DNA from: a virus
Reading direction: 5' to 3' (one strand)
DNA: 24,828 nucleotides
IMG/VR virus record: IMGVR_UViG_3300008110_000597
Coordinates: 1 to 24,828 of that record
Below, one piece after another: positions 14,508 to 20,923 of this stretch; the first letter of the stretch is position 1; every line of letters begins with the position of its first letter. The position numbers and the translations under genes are program-made. Below the pieces are notes generated by a model. It saw only the letters and a program-made list of their open reading frames with translations, made no database searches and had not been told where the DNA came from.

Positions 14508-14735
14508 ATGGATTTAGTAGAAGAGTTGAAGATTGAAAATTTGAAAGAGTATCTACAAACATTGATAAAATCTTATAAGGTTCTTGCAGATGAACCAATG
14601 CCTGATTGGTATAATATGCATGACTATTCGTCAGGTTTTTATAATGGTCGTAAGTCAGCCGCTAAGGATAAAATAGATCTTATGAATGACATTTTAGATC
14701 GTTTGGAGAAATTGAATGGCCAAATCTCTACTTAG
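14508..14735 (+). CDS. Small helical protein, unknown
   Basis: A 75-residue helical protein. VEELKIENLKEYLQTLIKSY is followed by a short Tyr/Asp-rich loop (PDWYNMHDYSSGFYNGRKSA) and a second amphipathic helix (DLMNDILDRLEKLN). The helix-'GFYNGRK'-helix layout is common among tiny phage proteins of unknown role. AGAGG supports the start. It overlaps the next gene by 20 bp. Confidence 0.7.
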   Translation: MDLVEELKIENLKEYLQTLIKSYKVLADEPMPDWYNMHDYSSGFYNGRKSAAKDKIDLMNDILDRLEKLNGQIST

Positions 14736-15825
14736 TGTAAAGTCAAAGAAACCTAAGACTGTTCGAAAAACTAAGAGTGAAAACTACTTAGTCAATTGGA
14801 AGTATCTAGGTGATGAACCTAAAGTGATTAAATCTAAAGTAGATCTTATTAAGGCTTTCACATGGTATAATACTATGTGTGAGAACAATGAAGCTCGTCA
14901 GTATCTAAAAGAATATTTCAAGAGTGATAAAGATATGATCAAGACAATTGATCGTATTCCGGATAAACGTTTACCTCTAACAGCTGCGTGGTTGTGTCGG
15001 GTGGCTTCTAATGAAAAACGTGATTTAGAACCTAGTAATCTAGTCTATGTAAAGAATGTTATTCAAGAGGCTGTGACTTTTGGTGATGATGTGGAAGAGA
15101 AACCTTCTGAACCTAAAGTTAAACCTAATATTCAGGAACGTATCAAAGAACGTGTATCTGATATTATTGGAGATGTAGAAGCCATCCTCGATTCTGGTGA
15201 GCTTGTCAATATCTATGAGTGGCTTCAGAAGAATGAGATTCCAGCTCAGCACGCCAATAAGATTGCTGAGTTCTATAAACCTTTGCGTGATGAATATGCT
15301 CAAGTTGTTCAAGGTGACAATGAGGGATACACTCATTACTCAAAGGCTGAGATGAAGACAAAGCTTGGATATATTCTCAAGCTTATTGAGGATTGTGAAC
15401 GTTTTGCAGGTAATGTAAAGAAGGCTCGTGCTCCTCGTAAGAAGAAAGCTCCAACTACTGAGAAGTTGTTGAAACATTTTCAATATCAAAAGGAATCCAA
15501 TGAGTATAAATTACAATCGTGTGACCCCGCAACGATTATCGGCGCTCAAGAACTCTGGTGTTTTAACACTAAGTCTAAAACTCTTAGTGTGTTCAGGGCT
15601 CGTGGTCATTCTGGCCTCAGTATACGGCGCGCTAGCATTGATGGCTATGATAGCGATGCTTCCTTGACTAAGCGTATTGGTCGTAAACCAGAAGAGTATG
15701 TTAAGAAGGTTCTTAATGGTGGAAAGTTGGTTCTAAGAAAGCTTATGGATGAAATTAAATCAGAGCCTACTAATTTTTCTGACAGGATGAATGCAAATAC
15801 AATCCTTCTAAGGGTTGTCAAATAA
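14716..15825 (+). CDS. Conserved phage protein of 369 residues, unknown
   Basis: A 369-residue basic protein. It has a Lys-rich N-terminal arm (residues 1-22), a helical part with LTAAWLCRVASN (about 94-105), a long charged helical middle, a second Lys/Arg/Pro-rich linker near 236-247 (KKARAPRKKKAP), and a C-terminal beta domain (ELWCFNTKSKTLSVFRARGH to the end). I associate this C-terminal pattern with a conserved hypothetical of marine T4-like phages. The two basic linkers suggest contact with nucleic acid, which is inference. A terminator lies just after its stop. Confidence 0.75.
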   Translation: MAKSLLSVKSKKPKTVRKTKSENYLVNWKYLGDEPKVIKSKVDLIKAFTWYNTMCENNEARQYLKEYFKSDKDMIKTIDRIPDKRLPLTAAWLCRVASNEKRDLEPSNLVYVKNVIQEAVTFGDDVEEKPSEPKVKPNIQERIKERVSDIIGDVEAILDSGELVNIYEWLQKNEIPAQHANKIAEFYKPLRDEYAQVVQGDNEGYTHYSKAEMKTKLGYILKLIEDCERFAGNVKKARAPRKKKAPTTEKLLKHFQYQKESNEYKLQSCDPATIIGAQELWCFNTKSKTLSVFRARGHSGLSIRRASIDGYDSDASLTKRIGRKPEEYVKKVLNGGKLVLRKLMDEIKSEPTNFSDRMNANTILLRVVK

Positions 15826-15835
15826 GAAAAAGGGA

Positions 15836-15874
15836 GGGTATACGATCCATAAATAAGATTGTATACCCTTTTTT
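15836..15874 (+). terminator. Rho-independent terminator
   Basis: GGGTATACGATC (15836-15847) pairs with GATTGTATACCC (15857-15868), including one G-T wobble, and is followed by six T (15869-15874). It ends the small-gene operon 10 bp after the stop of the 369-residue gene. The loop contains CATAAATA (15848-15855), a possible late-promoter element for the gene downstream. Confidence 0.88.
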
Positions 15875-15888
15875 ATAACGGTAGGGTG

Positions 15889-16239
15889 ATGGACAACATT
15901 ATACAATTTCCCAAAAAAGCTGACCAAGGGTTTCCCAATAACCTAAATGAATCTTTTGATCACATTGAAGATGTGAGAAGAAATTATTGTGACGAAGTTA
16001 GTGCAGACATCATTGAAGCAGCTTTCTCAGTATTGTCATCGTATGGATTACAAGTTACACCTGATGAAAGTTCAGTCAAAAACATAGTATTTTTTGAAGA
16101 AGCTGTCAAGGCTCTAGTTTACACTACAAAAAAACTTCATCATCCGTTTCAAGACCTAGCTGAGCAAGCTGTGACACTTGAAGCAGATGCCAAGAAAGAA
16201 TTAGATAGGATATTAGAGGAAAACCAGTTGATCACATAA
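15889..16239 (+). CDS. Conserved small acidic protein, unknown
   Basis: A 116-residue acidic protein. ATG 15889 is chosen because TAGGGTG precedes it; an earlier in-frame ATG lies in the terminator stem. The start MDNIIQFPKK is a common 'N-I-x-F-P' phage and host opening. Helices follow: SADIIEAAFSVLSSYGLQV and FFEEAVKALVYTTKKLHHPFQDLAEQ. Function is unknown. It lies directly before the RNase H promoter. Confidence 0.75.
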   Translation: MDNIIQFPKKADQGFPNNLNESFDHIEDVRRNYCDEVSADIIEAAFSVLSSYGLQVTPDESSVKNIVFFEEAVKALVYTTKKLHHPFQDLAEQAVTLEADAKKELDRILEENQLIT

Positions 16240-16256
16240 ACTAAATACTATATAAT
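16228..16256 (+). promoter_or_regulatory. Sigma70-like promoter of the RNase H operon
   Basis: TTGATC (16228-16233) and a perfect TATAAT (16251-16256) are 17 bp apart. The -35 box overlaps the end of the upstream gene. The -10 box lies in the arm and loop of a 7-bp inverted repeat (TACTATA 16246-16252 with TATAGTA 16262-16268), a possible operator. CTAAATA (16241-16247) may also serve as a late-promoter element of the cyanophage sort. Confidence 0.7.
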
Positions 16257-16292
16257 ATTATTATAGTATAGATTTGTGTGGAACTTTTTAAA

Positions 16293-17150
16293 ATGATTTT
16301 AGTAGATTTTAACCAGGTAATGATATCTAATCTGATGATGCAGATTGGAAATCATACGAACATTCCCATTGAAGAGGGATTGTTTCGTCATATGGTAATC
16401 AATTCTCTCCGTTCTTATAAACAAAAGTTTAGTGATGAATATGGTGAGATTGTGATTGCTTGTGATGACAAGAACTATTGGCGTAAGCAGGTATTTCCTT
16501 ATTATAAAGCTAACCGTAAAAAGAACCGTGAAGCGTCTGAAATTAACTGGACCCAGGTCTTTGAAATTTTCAATAAGATTAAATCTGAAATCAAAGACAA
16601 TTTTCCCTACAGAGTTATTCAGGTTGAGTCTGCTGAAGCAGATGATATTATTGCCTCACTGGTAAAAGAATATGGTACTGATCTAAATGGACCTGTAAAG
16701 ATTCTTATTCTTTCTGGTGATAAGGATTTTGTTCAATTGCAAACTTATGGTAATGTCAAACAATATGATCCTGTAAGAAAGAAATGGATCAACCACGATA
16801 ATCCACAAAGATATCTCTTAGAACATATTCTAAAAGGTGATGCTGGAGATGGTGTTCCTAATGTTCTTTCAGATGATGATACTTTCGTGTCAGATAAACG
16901 TCAACGTCCTTTGACACAAAAGAAAATCAATAAAATTTATAATGATGGTGCCGTGATTCTTGATAGTGTCACTGATAGAAATTTCATGCGTAATAAACAC
17001 ATGGTTGATCTGTCAATGGTACCTGAAAGTATTAAAAATGAAGTAATTAATAAATATGATACTGAAGCCGGTAAGGATAGAAGTAAACTGTTTAATTATT
17101 TTATAACCCATAAACTTAAACTCATGATGGAAAACGTAGGTGATTTCTAA
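16293..17150 (+). CDS. rnh: T4 RNase H-like 5'-nuclease (FEN family)
   Basis: This 5'-to-3' exonuclease of the FEN family would remove RNA primers from lagging-strand fragments. It is 285 residues from ATG 16293 (T4: 305). An in-frame GTG at 16278 is less likely because no SD precedes it. Seen in order: LVDFNQ with the first Asp near the N-terminus, ACDDKNYWRK (about 54-63), YYKANRKKN (about 67-75), ESAEADDIIASL (about 112-123), LSGDKDFVQLQ (about 138-148) and GDAGDGVPN (about 180-188). All these are metal-ligand or helix-hairpin motifs of the family. Its stop overlaps the next gene's ATG. Confidence 0.9.
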   Translation: MILVDFNQVMISNLMMQIGNHTNIPIEEGLFRHMVINSLRSYKQKFSDEYGEIVIACDDKNYWRKQVFPYYKANRKKNREASEINWTQVFEIFNKIKSEIKDNFPYRVIQVESAEADDIIASLVKEYGTDLNGPVKILILSGDKDFVQLQTYGNVKQYDPVRKKWINHDNPQRYLLEHILKGDAGDGVPNVLSDDDTFVSDKRQRPLTQKKINKIYNDGAVILDSVTDRNFMRNKHMVDLSMVPESIKNEVINKYDTEAGKDRSKLFNYFITHKLKLMMENVGDF

Positions 17151-17578
17151 TGTCTTTTGAATATAAGATGGAATCTATAGCTAAAGTGTTGTCTAAAATA
17201 GACGCTATAAAGAAAAAAGAAGATAGAATTGAAGCCTTGAAGCAGAATAATAACTACACTCTTAGATCTATTTTGCAAGGTATGTTTGATGATAATGTAA
17301 AATTTTCATTGCCCGAAGGGGCCCCTCCTTATAATGAAAATAAATTTGATGAGCCTAAAGCTCTTCATAACGAAGTCTCTCGTTTTTATTTGTTGGCAGA
17401 TGGGGGTAATCCTAATCTATCAAAAATGAAACGTGAACAAATTTTTATTCAAATGTTAGAAGCAGTCAGCCCCGATGATGCTAAATTGCTTGTTAATATG
17501 AAGGATAAAAAATGCCCATACAAGGGCATTACCAAAGAAATTGTAATGGCAGCTTTTCCAGGATTGCTCTCAGGATAA
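17150..17578 (+). CDS. Conserved T4-like phage protein (DUF6433-like)
   Basis: A 142-residue protein with TLRSILQGMFDDNVKFSLPE, GAPPYNEN, then KMKREQIFIQMLEAVSPDDA and KGITKEIVMAAFPGLL. This matches the pattern I know from the DUF6433 family of T4-like marine phages. The family has no known biochemical role. Its constant position beside replication genes suggests it works with DNA replication or transcription, which is inference. It is coupled to RNase H by a 1-base overlap (TAATG). Confidence 0.78.
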   Translation: MSFEYKMESIAKVLSKIDAIKKKEDRIEALKQNNNYTLRSILQGMFDDNVKFSLPEGAPPYNENKFDEPKALHNEVSRFYLLADGGNPNLSKMKREQIFIQMLEAVSPDDAKLLVNMKDKKCPYKGITKEIVMAAFPGLLSG

Positions 17579-17581
17579 ACA

Positions 17582-17773
17582 ATGAACAACACTCCTAAAT
17601 TCTTTAAGACTGATTTTAAAAATAAAAAGAAAAACAATACAAGACATCTAGATGAGGAAACAGTTAGTTTCCGTGAAGTAAAAAGAGAACGAGAACACAA
17701 GCAATATCGTAATTATGATAATGCTCTTCGCTCTAAAAACCTAGACCGATTACTCTCATACGACGACGAATAA
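17582..17773 (+). CDS. Small basic protein, unknown
   Basis: A 63-residue, highly charged protein: FFKTDFKNKKKNNTRHLDEE, VSFREVKREREHKQYRNYDN, ALRSKNLDRLLSYDDE. It is likely helical or disordered. A start at ATG 17582 sits 3 bases after the previous stop with a weak SD inside it (GGATAAAC). No family is named. Confidence 0.7.
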   Translation: MNNTPKFFKTDFKNKKKNNTRHLDEETVSFREVKREREHKQYRNYDNALRSKNLDRLLSYDDE

Positions 17774-17774
17774 T

Positions 17775-17960
17775 ATGGACAATTTAACAAGTGCAATTTT
17801 ATACACACTGCTTCTTGCAGCTGTGGCGGTTTACTATTGGTATGAAGGCCATAAAAAGGGTGTTCATGAAACATTGGTAGTTTTTAAAGAGCATGAACCT
17901 GAAGCTTTAAAAAGAGTACAAACAAAACTTAGGGAGATGTTAAGTGTCTCAGATTCTTAA
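17775..17960 (+). CDS. Small single-pass membrane protein, unknown
   Basis: A 61-residue protein with one N-terminal membrane helix (about residues 3-22, NLTSAILYTLLLAAVAVYYW). A charged cytoplasmic-type tail follows (HEPEALKRVQTKLREML). It starts 1 base after the previous stop and overlaps the next gene by 17 bp. Nothing identifies its role. Confidence 0.7.
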   Translation: MDNLTSAILYTLLLAAVAVYYWYEGHKKGVHETLVVFKEHEPEALKRVQTKLREMLSVSDS

Positions 17961-18141
17961 TAGCAACAAAGTTACAACAGATAAAATTATTGATGAATAT
18001 TACAACCCTCGTAATCTAAATGAAAAAGCTCATTTAGAAGATTTAGTTGAAGAAGAAATGCGATCTAAAGGATTGGATCCCCTAAATAAAGATGACATCC
18101 AGGCATACTGGAAGTCTAAAGGTGTGGTAGTTAATGGCTAA
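17944..18141 (+). CDS. Small acidic protein, unknown
   Basis: A 65-residue protein starting with GTG 17944, which stands 7 bases behind GGGAG inside the previous gene. It reads TDKIIDEYYNPRNLNEKAHL, EDLVEEEMRSKGLDPLNKDD, IQAYWKSKG. The sequence is helical and charged, without a known motif. The end overlaps the next gene by 8 bp. Confidence 0.7.
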   Translation: MSQILNSNKVTTDKIIDEYYNPRNLNEKAHLEDLVEEEMRSKGLDPLNKDDIQAYWKSKGVVVNG

Positions 18142-18370
18142 TTATACATTCTACGATACAAAAACAAAGAAAGAGTTCGACATATCAATGCCGATCTCTG
18201 AACTTGACACCTACATAGAAAACAATCCTCATCTTCAACAGGTATTTTCTGTTCCGCACATAGCGGATCCAACCAGGTTAGGTCTTAGAAAGCCTGACTC
18301 TGGTTTTCGTGATGTTTTAAAGCGTATTAAGAAGGCTAGTGGGAGGAGAAATACCGTCAACACATGGTAA
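18134..18370 (+). CDS. FmdB-like phage protein without zinc ligands
   Basis: A 78-residue protein. The opening MANYTFYDTKTKKEFDISM recalls the first strands of FmdB-type zinc ribbons ('M..Y.F.c..C...f...'), but the cysteines are absent. The part DPTRLGLRKPDSGFRDVLKR is a pattern I know from conserved small proteins of T4-like marine phages. Function is unknown. Confidence 0.75.
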   Translation: MANYTFYDTKTKKEFDISMPISELDTYIENNPHLQQVFSVPHIADPTRLGLRKPDSGFRDVLKRIKKASGRRNTVNTW

Positions 18371-18383
18371 CACGAGGTGCTAT

Positions 18384-19799
18384 ATGGAAAGACTATCTCG
18401 CGCAGAAAAAAGACTAATAAAGCAACAGAAGCGTCAGGAGCAAAAACAAACTAAGAATAACCTCGAACTAAAAACTGTAACACCGAAAACAAAGAATCAA
18501 GAACTTGTTTTTAAGGAATTTATAAACGGTAAAAATCTTCTCATTCATGGATTACCAGGTACAGGCAAATCATTCATATCACTTTATCTTGCCTTAACTG
18601 AAATAGAAGATTATAGAGATTATAATAATGTTACAATAATACGCTCTGTAGTACCCTCGCGAGATATGGGTTTCTTACCCGGTTCCATAAAAGAAAAATC
18701 TAAAGTATACGAAGCTCCCTATCAATCAATATGTACCCAACTTTATAATAGAGCCGATTCATACGAGATACTTAAACAAAAAGGTATCATTAATTTTGAG
18801 ACATCATCTTTCCTAAGAGGTCTCACTCTTGACAATACAATAATTATTGTCGACGAATGTCAAAATATGACATACCAAGAATTGAATACAATCATCACCC
18901 GTGTCGGTCAAAACTCCAAGATTATTTTCTGTGGAGATTATAGACAAACTGATTTAAAATGGGATGATGAGAGGGAAGGCATCCATAAGTTTATGAAGAT
19001 ACTTAATAAAATGCCTAAGTATTTTTCATGTATAGAATTTGTAGAAGAGGATATAGTAAGATCAGGTTTAGTAAAAGATTTTATTATTAAAAAGATAATG
19101 CAGCTCAAGGACATTTTAACCCGGCGCAAGCACTTCACACACCTTCCAAGGAACCTTGAAGAAGATGTTCTTGAACAAGTAAATACTGGCACCGGTAGGT
19201 ACTACAAAACGCCTACCGGTGAATTGTATCCCTCTGTTACTACTGTAACAGGTTTGATGAGTGAAAAGAGTATCATTCAATGGAGACGAAAAGTAGGTGA
19301 AGAGGAAGCCAATAAAATAAGTAATAAGGCTGCCACTCGTGGTACACGCATGCATACTTTGTTTGAAAATTATCTTGACAATGCTGAGATAGATGAAAGT
19401 AAATATGACTTCAATGATGCTATTAATTTTGGTGAGATTAAACAGTTAATAGATGATAACATTGATAATATTCATTTACAAGAAACAAGATTATATTCTG
19501 ATTATTTAAAGATGGCTGGTACAGTAGACTGTGTTGCTGAATGGAAAGGTAAACTTTCTATTATTGATTTTAAGACATCCACAAAGCATAAAAATAGAAA
19601 TTATATTACTAACTACTTTTGTCAAGCTGCTGCCTACGCAATAATGTATGAGGAAAGATTTCAAATTCCAATTAGCAGAATTGTCATTCTTATTTCTGTT
19701 GATGGGGATGTTCCACAATACTTTGAAGAACGACGCGATCCTTATATCAAACAACTACTAGAAGTAAGACAACAATATAAAGACAGGCATGGAATTTAG
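18384..19799 (+). CDS. PhoH-like ATPase fused to a PD-(D/E)XK (RecB-type) nuclease
   Basis: This 471-residue protein joins two modules usually met as separate phage proteins. Residues about 40-240 are PhoH-like: Walker A GLPGTGKS (56-63), SVVPSRDMGFLPG, Walker B VDECQNM (156-162) and FCGDYRQTD. Residues about 250-471 form a RecB-type nuclease: RGTRMH with His324, Glu367 (QETRLY), GTVD with Asp382, IIDFKTS with Asp395 and Lys397, and QAAAY with Gln414. ATG 18384 is chosen over an upstream in-frame GTG at 18339. A Met (ATG 19098) lies at the junction without a good SD. It could unwind or process nucleic acid ends; the task is inference. Confidence 0.85.
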   Translation: MERLSRAEKRLIKQQKRQEQKQTKNNLELKTVTPKTKNQELVFKEFINGKNLLIHGLPGTGKSFISLYLALTEIEDYRDYNNVTIIRSVVPSRDMGFLPGSIKEKSKVYEAPYQSICTQLYNRADSYEILKQKGIINFETSSFLRGLTLDNTIIIVDECQNMTYQELNTIITRVGQNSKIIFCGDYRQTDLKWDDEREGIHKFMKILNKMPKYFSCIEFVEEDIVRSGLVKDFIIKKIMQLKDILTRRKHFTHLPRNLEEDVLEQVNTGTGRYYKTPTGELYPSVTTVTGLMSEKSIIQWRRKVGEEEANKISNKAATRGTRMHTLFENYLDNAEIDESKYDFNDAINFGEIKQLIDDNIDNIHLQETRLYSDYLKMAGTVDCVAEWKGKLSIIDFKTSTKHKNRNYITNYFCQAAAYAIMYEERFQIPISRIVILISVDGDVPQYFEERRDPYIKQLLEVRQQYKDRHGI

Positions 19800-19828
19800 T
19801 TGACTTTTATTTTATTTCATGTTATAAA
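19800..19828 (+). promoter_or_regulatory. Sigma70-like promoter of the tmRNA gene
   Basis: TTGACT (19800-19805) is followed after 17 bp by TATAAA (19823-19828), directly behind the stop of the PhoH-nuclease gene. The 10 box also reads TATAAATA (19823-19830), the T4 late-promoter element. The RNA could thus be made early by host polymerase and late by the phage-modified polymerase; the late use is inference. Confidence 0.78.
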
Positions 19829-19903
19829 TATAATTGCTGATGTCGTTGACGTCTAGTAGAATAGACATTCTGGACGCGGGGGCAGTACCCGCCGCCTCCA
19901 CCA

Positions 19904-19975
19904 TAGATACAGAAGTGATGCTGGATAGAAGATTAGAGTCAGCAGTAAATAAATCTTCTTTGCTGTATCTTTGAT
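19904..19975 (+). other. Intervening sequence of the permuted tmRNA
   Basis: These 72 bases lie between the acceptor CCA and the G1 of the coding piece and should be removed during maturation. AGATACAG (19905-19912) pairs with CTGTATCT (19963-19970), which closes an extension of the acceptor stem. AGAAGATT (19927-19934) pairs with AATCTTCT (19952-19959) inside it. This would present both mature ends to tRNA-processing enzymes such as RNase P. Confidence 0.85.
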
Positions 19976-20055
19976 GGGGGCGAAATTTTAGGATCGACAG
20001 GTGTAGTAAAGACAAGATCGAGACTGAAGCAACAAAACTAAATGGCATGTTAAAA

Positions 20056-20103
20056 GCATCCAATGACAACGTTCCTTATTCAGCAATGAAAGTTGCTGCT
20101 TAA
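20056..20103 (+). other. tmRNA tag reading frame (ASNDNVPYSAMKVAA)
   Basis: From the resume codon GCA at 20056, fifteen sense codons give A-SNDNVPYSAMKVAA before TAA. The NDN near the start resembles alphaproteobacterial tags (for example AANDNFAEEFAVAA in Caulobacter). The final VAA is the ClpXP-type degradation signal. The A-rich TTAAAA before GCA fits the usual upstream determinant. Confidence 0.88.
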
Positions 20104-20115
20104 GAAATAAGTCTG

Positions 20116-20150
20116 GGGTATGAGTTCCACCCTATTAAATAACGGGCTCA
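20116..20150 (+). other. Putative pseudoknot (PK2) after the tmRNA tag
   Basis: GGGT (20116-20119) pairs with ACCC (20129-20132), and TGAG in its loop (20121-20124) pairs with CTCA (20147-20150), forming an H-type pseudoknot. Its place after the tag agrees with PK2 of two-piece tmRNAs. The stems are short, so the fold is provisional. Confidence 0.55.
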
Positions 20151-20605
20151 CTTTTCTTTTTAGCCCAATACTCTTTCTTTTTTAAAGACATTTTTCTTTT
20201 TGTTTCGTCAGAATATATTTGAACACCTTTAAGCCCTCTATTCCAACCTCCTATTGATGATTTGCCTTTATTAGTACCTACACCATTACCACCAGATGCA
20301 TTCTTTTTTACGTTATAGTATCGAACAGTTTTATTTAAAACATTTTCAGTTAAAAGTAACTCACTATCTTTAATCATATTAAGCCAATATTGTTCTCTAT
20401 CTCTTAAATTTTTAGTATCACCATAGGTATACTCTAACACTTTAAACTTAAAAGTATGCGGTCTTAATTTATAAGCTCTTTTCATTGGTTTATTAGAGCA
20501 AATATAGGAGTCGTTTACTTTACCGTAATGACCACCAATATAATACAGTTTGGCAATTTTATCTTGCCAAATATAAATATAGCCAGTATAATTAGTGTTA
20601 TTCAT
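20135..20605 (-). CDS. GIY-YIG homing endonuclease with NUMOD3-like DNA-binding tail
   Basis: A 156-residue free-standing endonuclease on the minus strand. The catalytic domain has GYIYIW (8-13), YYIGGH (21-26), an Arg pair near 68-70 and Glu71 (DREQYWLN), matching the GIY-YIG fold. The tail (about 111-149: NKGKSSIGGWNRGLKG, then SDETKRKMSLKKKEYW) is of the NUMOD3 DNA-binding sort. Its end overlaps the tmRNA 3' region by about 18 bp. AAGGAG precedes ATG 20605. It is the only minus-strand gene in this block, as expected for an invader. Confidence 0.88.
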   Translation of the reverse strand: MNNTNYTGYIYIWQDKIAKLYYIGGHYGKVNDSYICSNKPMKRAYKLRPHTFKFKVLEYTYGDTKNLRDREQYWLNMIKDSELLLTENVLNKTVRYYNVKKNASGGNGVGTNKGKSSIGGWNRGLKGVQIYSDETKRKMSLKKKEYWAKKKSEPVI

Positions 20606-20626
20606 GCTGAATCTCCTTAACAGATT

Positions 20627-20658
20627 TAGAGTTAGTGGGATTGCCGTCCGCGACTAAC
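20627..20658 (-). promoter_or_regulatory. Leader hairpin before the homing endonuclease
   Basis: GTTAGT and ACTAAC form a 6-bp stem (outer ends near 20630 and 20657) around a GC-rich loop. It lies in the endonuclease leader between the late-promoter motif and the start codon. Nearer the start, AATCT and AGATT can also pair and cover part of the SD. T4-phage homing genes use leader hairpins to block early translation; the same role here is inference. Confidence 0.5.
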
Positions 20659-20662
20659 ACAT

Positions 20663-20670
20663 TATTTATA
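20663..20670 (-). promoter_or_regulatory. T4-type late promoter element TATAAATA
   Basis: The minus strand reads TATAAATA, an exact match to the T4 late element, 58 bp before the homing endonuclease start. No 35 box would be needed, as recognition is by the gp55-type sigma factor with gp33, whose gene lies just to the right. Confidence 0.6.
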
Positions 20671-20689
20671 ATAATACCCAGGAATAATT

Positions 20690-20923
20690 ATGAAAATTGC
20701 CAATGTAAAATCATCTGCTGACTTTGTCAAGGAAATAGATAAGTTAGCATTAGTAAAGGGCTTGACTTATTTTGATGCCGTTATGCATTATTGTGAATCC
20801 AATAATATTGAAGTTGAAACAGCCGCCTCTCTTGTAAAACAAAGTGCGGTTTTGAAAGCCAAGATTCAGGTTGAAGCAGAAAATCTTAATATGGTGAGAC
20901 GATCAGGTAGACTTCCTATATGA
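20690..20923 (+). CDS. 33: Late-transcription co-activator, T4 gp33-like
   Basis: A 77-residue protein that should link RNA polymerase to the sliding clamp for late transcription. It follows the core of T4 gp33: FVKEIDKLALVKGLTYFDAV aligns with IIEKMVEEFGMSYLEATTAF, and HYCESNNIEVET with FLEENSIPETQF. The later QVEAENLNMVRR matches SEAIDENLLRPSVVR. It is shorter than T4 gp33 (112), lacking the N-terminal arm and most of the C-terminal tail. Its place before 59 and 32 agrees with the T4 order. AGGAA precedes ATG. Confidence 0.8.
   Translation: MKIANVKSSADFVKEIDKLALVKGLTYFDAVMHYCESNNIEVETAASLVKQSAVLKAKIQVEAENLNMVRRSGRLPI

Larger units (their letters stand above)
19835..20152 (+). ncRNA. ssrA: Circularly permuted two-piece tmRNA
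   Basis: tmRNA rescues stalled ribosomes and tags the unfinished protein for proteolysis. Here the gene is permuted: the CCA-bearing acceptor piece (about 19835-19903) comes first, then an intervening sequence (19904-19975), then the coding piece (19976 to about 20152). The acceptor stem is GGGGGCG (19976-19982) with CGCCTCC (19893-19899), seven pairs including G3-U, the alanyl-tRNA synthetase identity pair, followed by ACCA (19900-19903). The D-loop region reads AGGATCGACAGG, as in bacterial tmRNA. The reading frame starts at GCA 20056 and encodes the tag to TAA 20101. A short pseudoknot follows the tag. The outer ends are approximate. Helix 2 and PK1 were not resolved by eye. The permuted form is known from alphaproteobacteria, some betaproteobacteria and cyanobacteria. 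Confidence 0.92.

Noticed and set aside
19812-20069. An 85-codon open frame on the minus strand between the PhoH-nuclease gene and the tag
   Set aside because: It lies across the tmRNA acceptor piece and intervening sequence; the RNA structure explains the bases, and the frame has no family pattern.
20573-20580. TATAAATA on the plus strand inside the homing endonuclease gene
   Set aside because: It lies within codons for the GYIYIW motif and no plus-strand gene starts at a fitting distance except through the endonuclease leader; likely chance.
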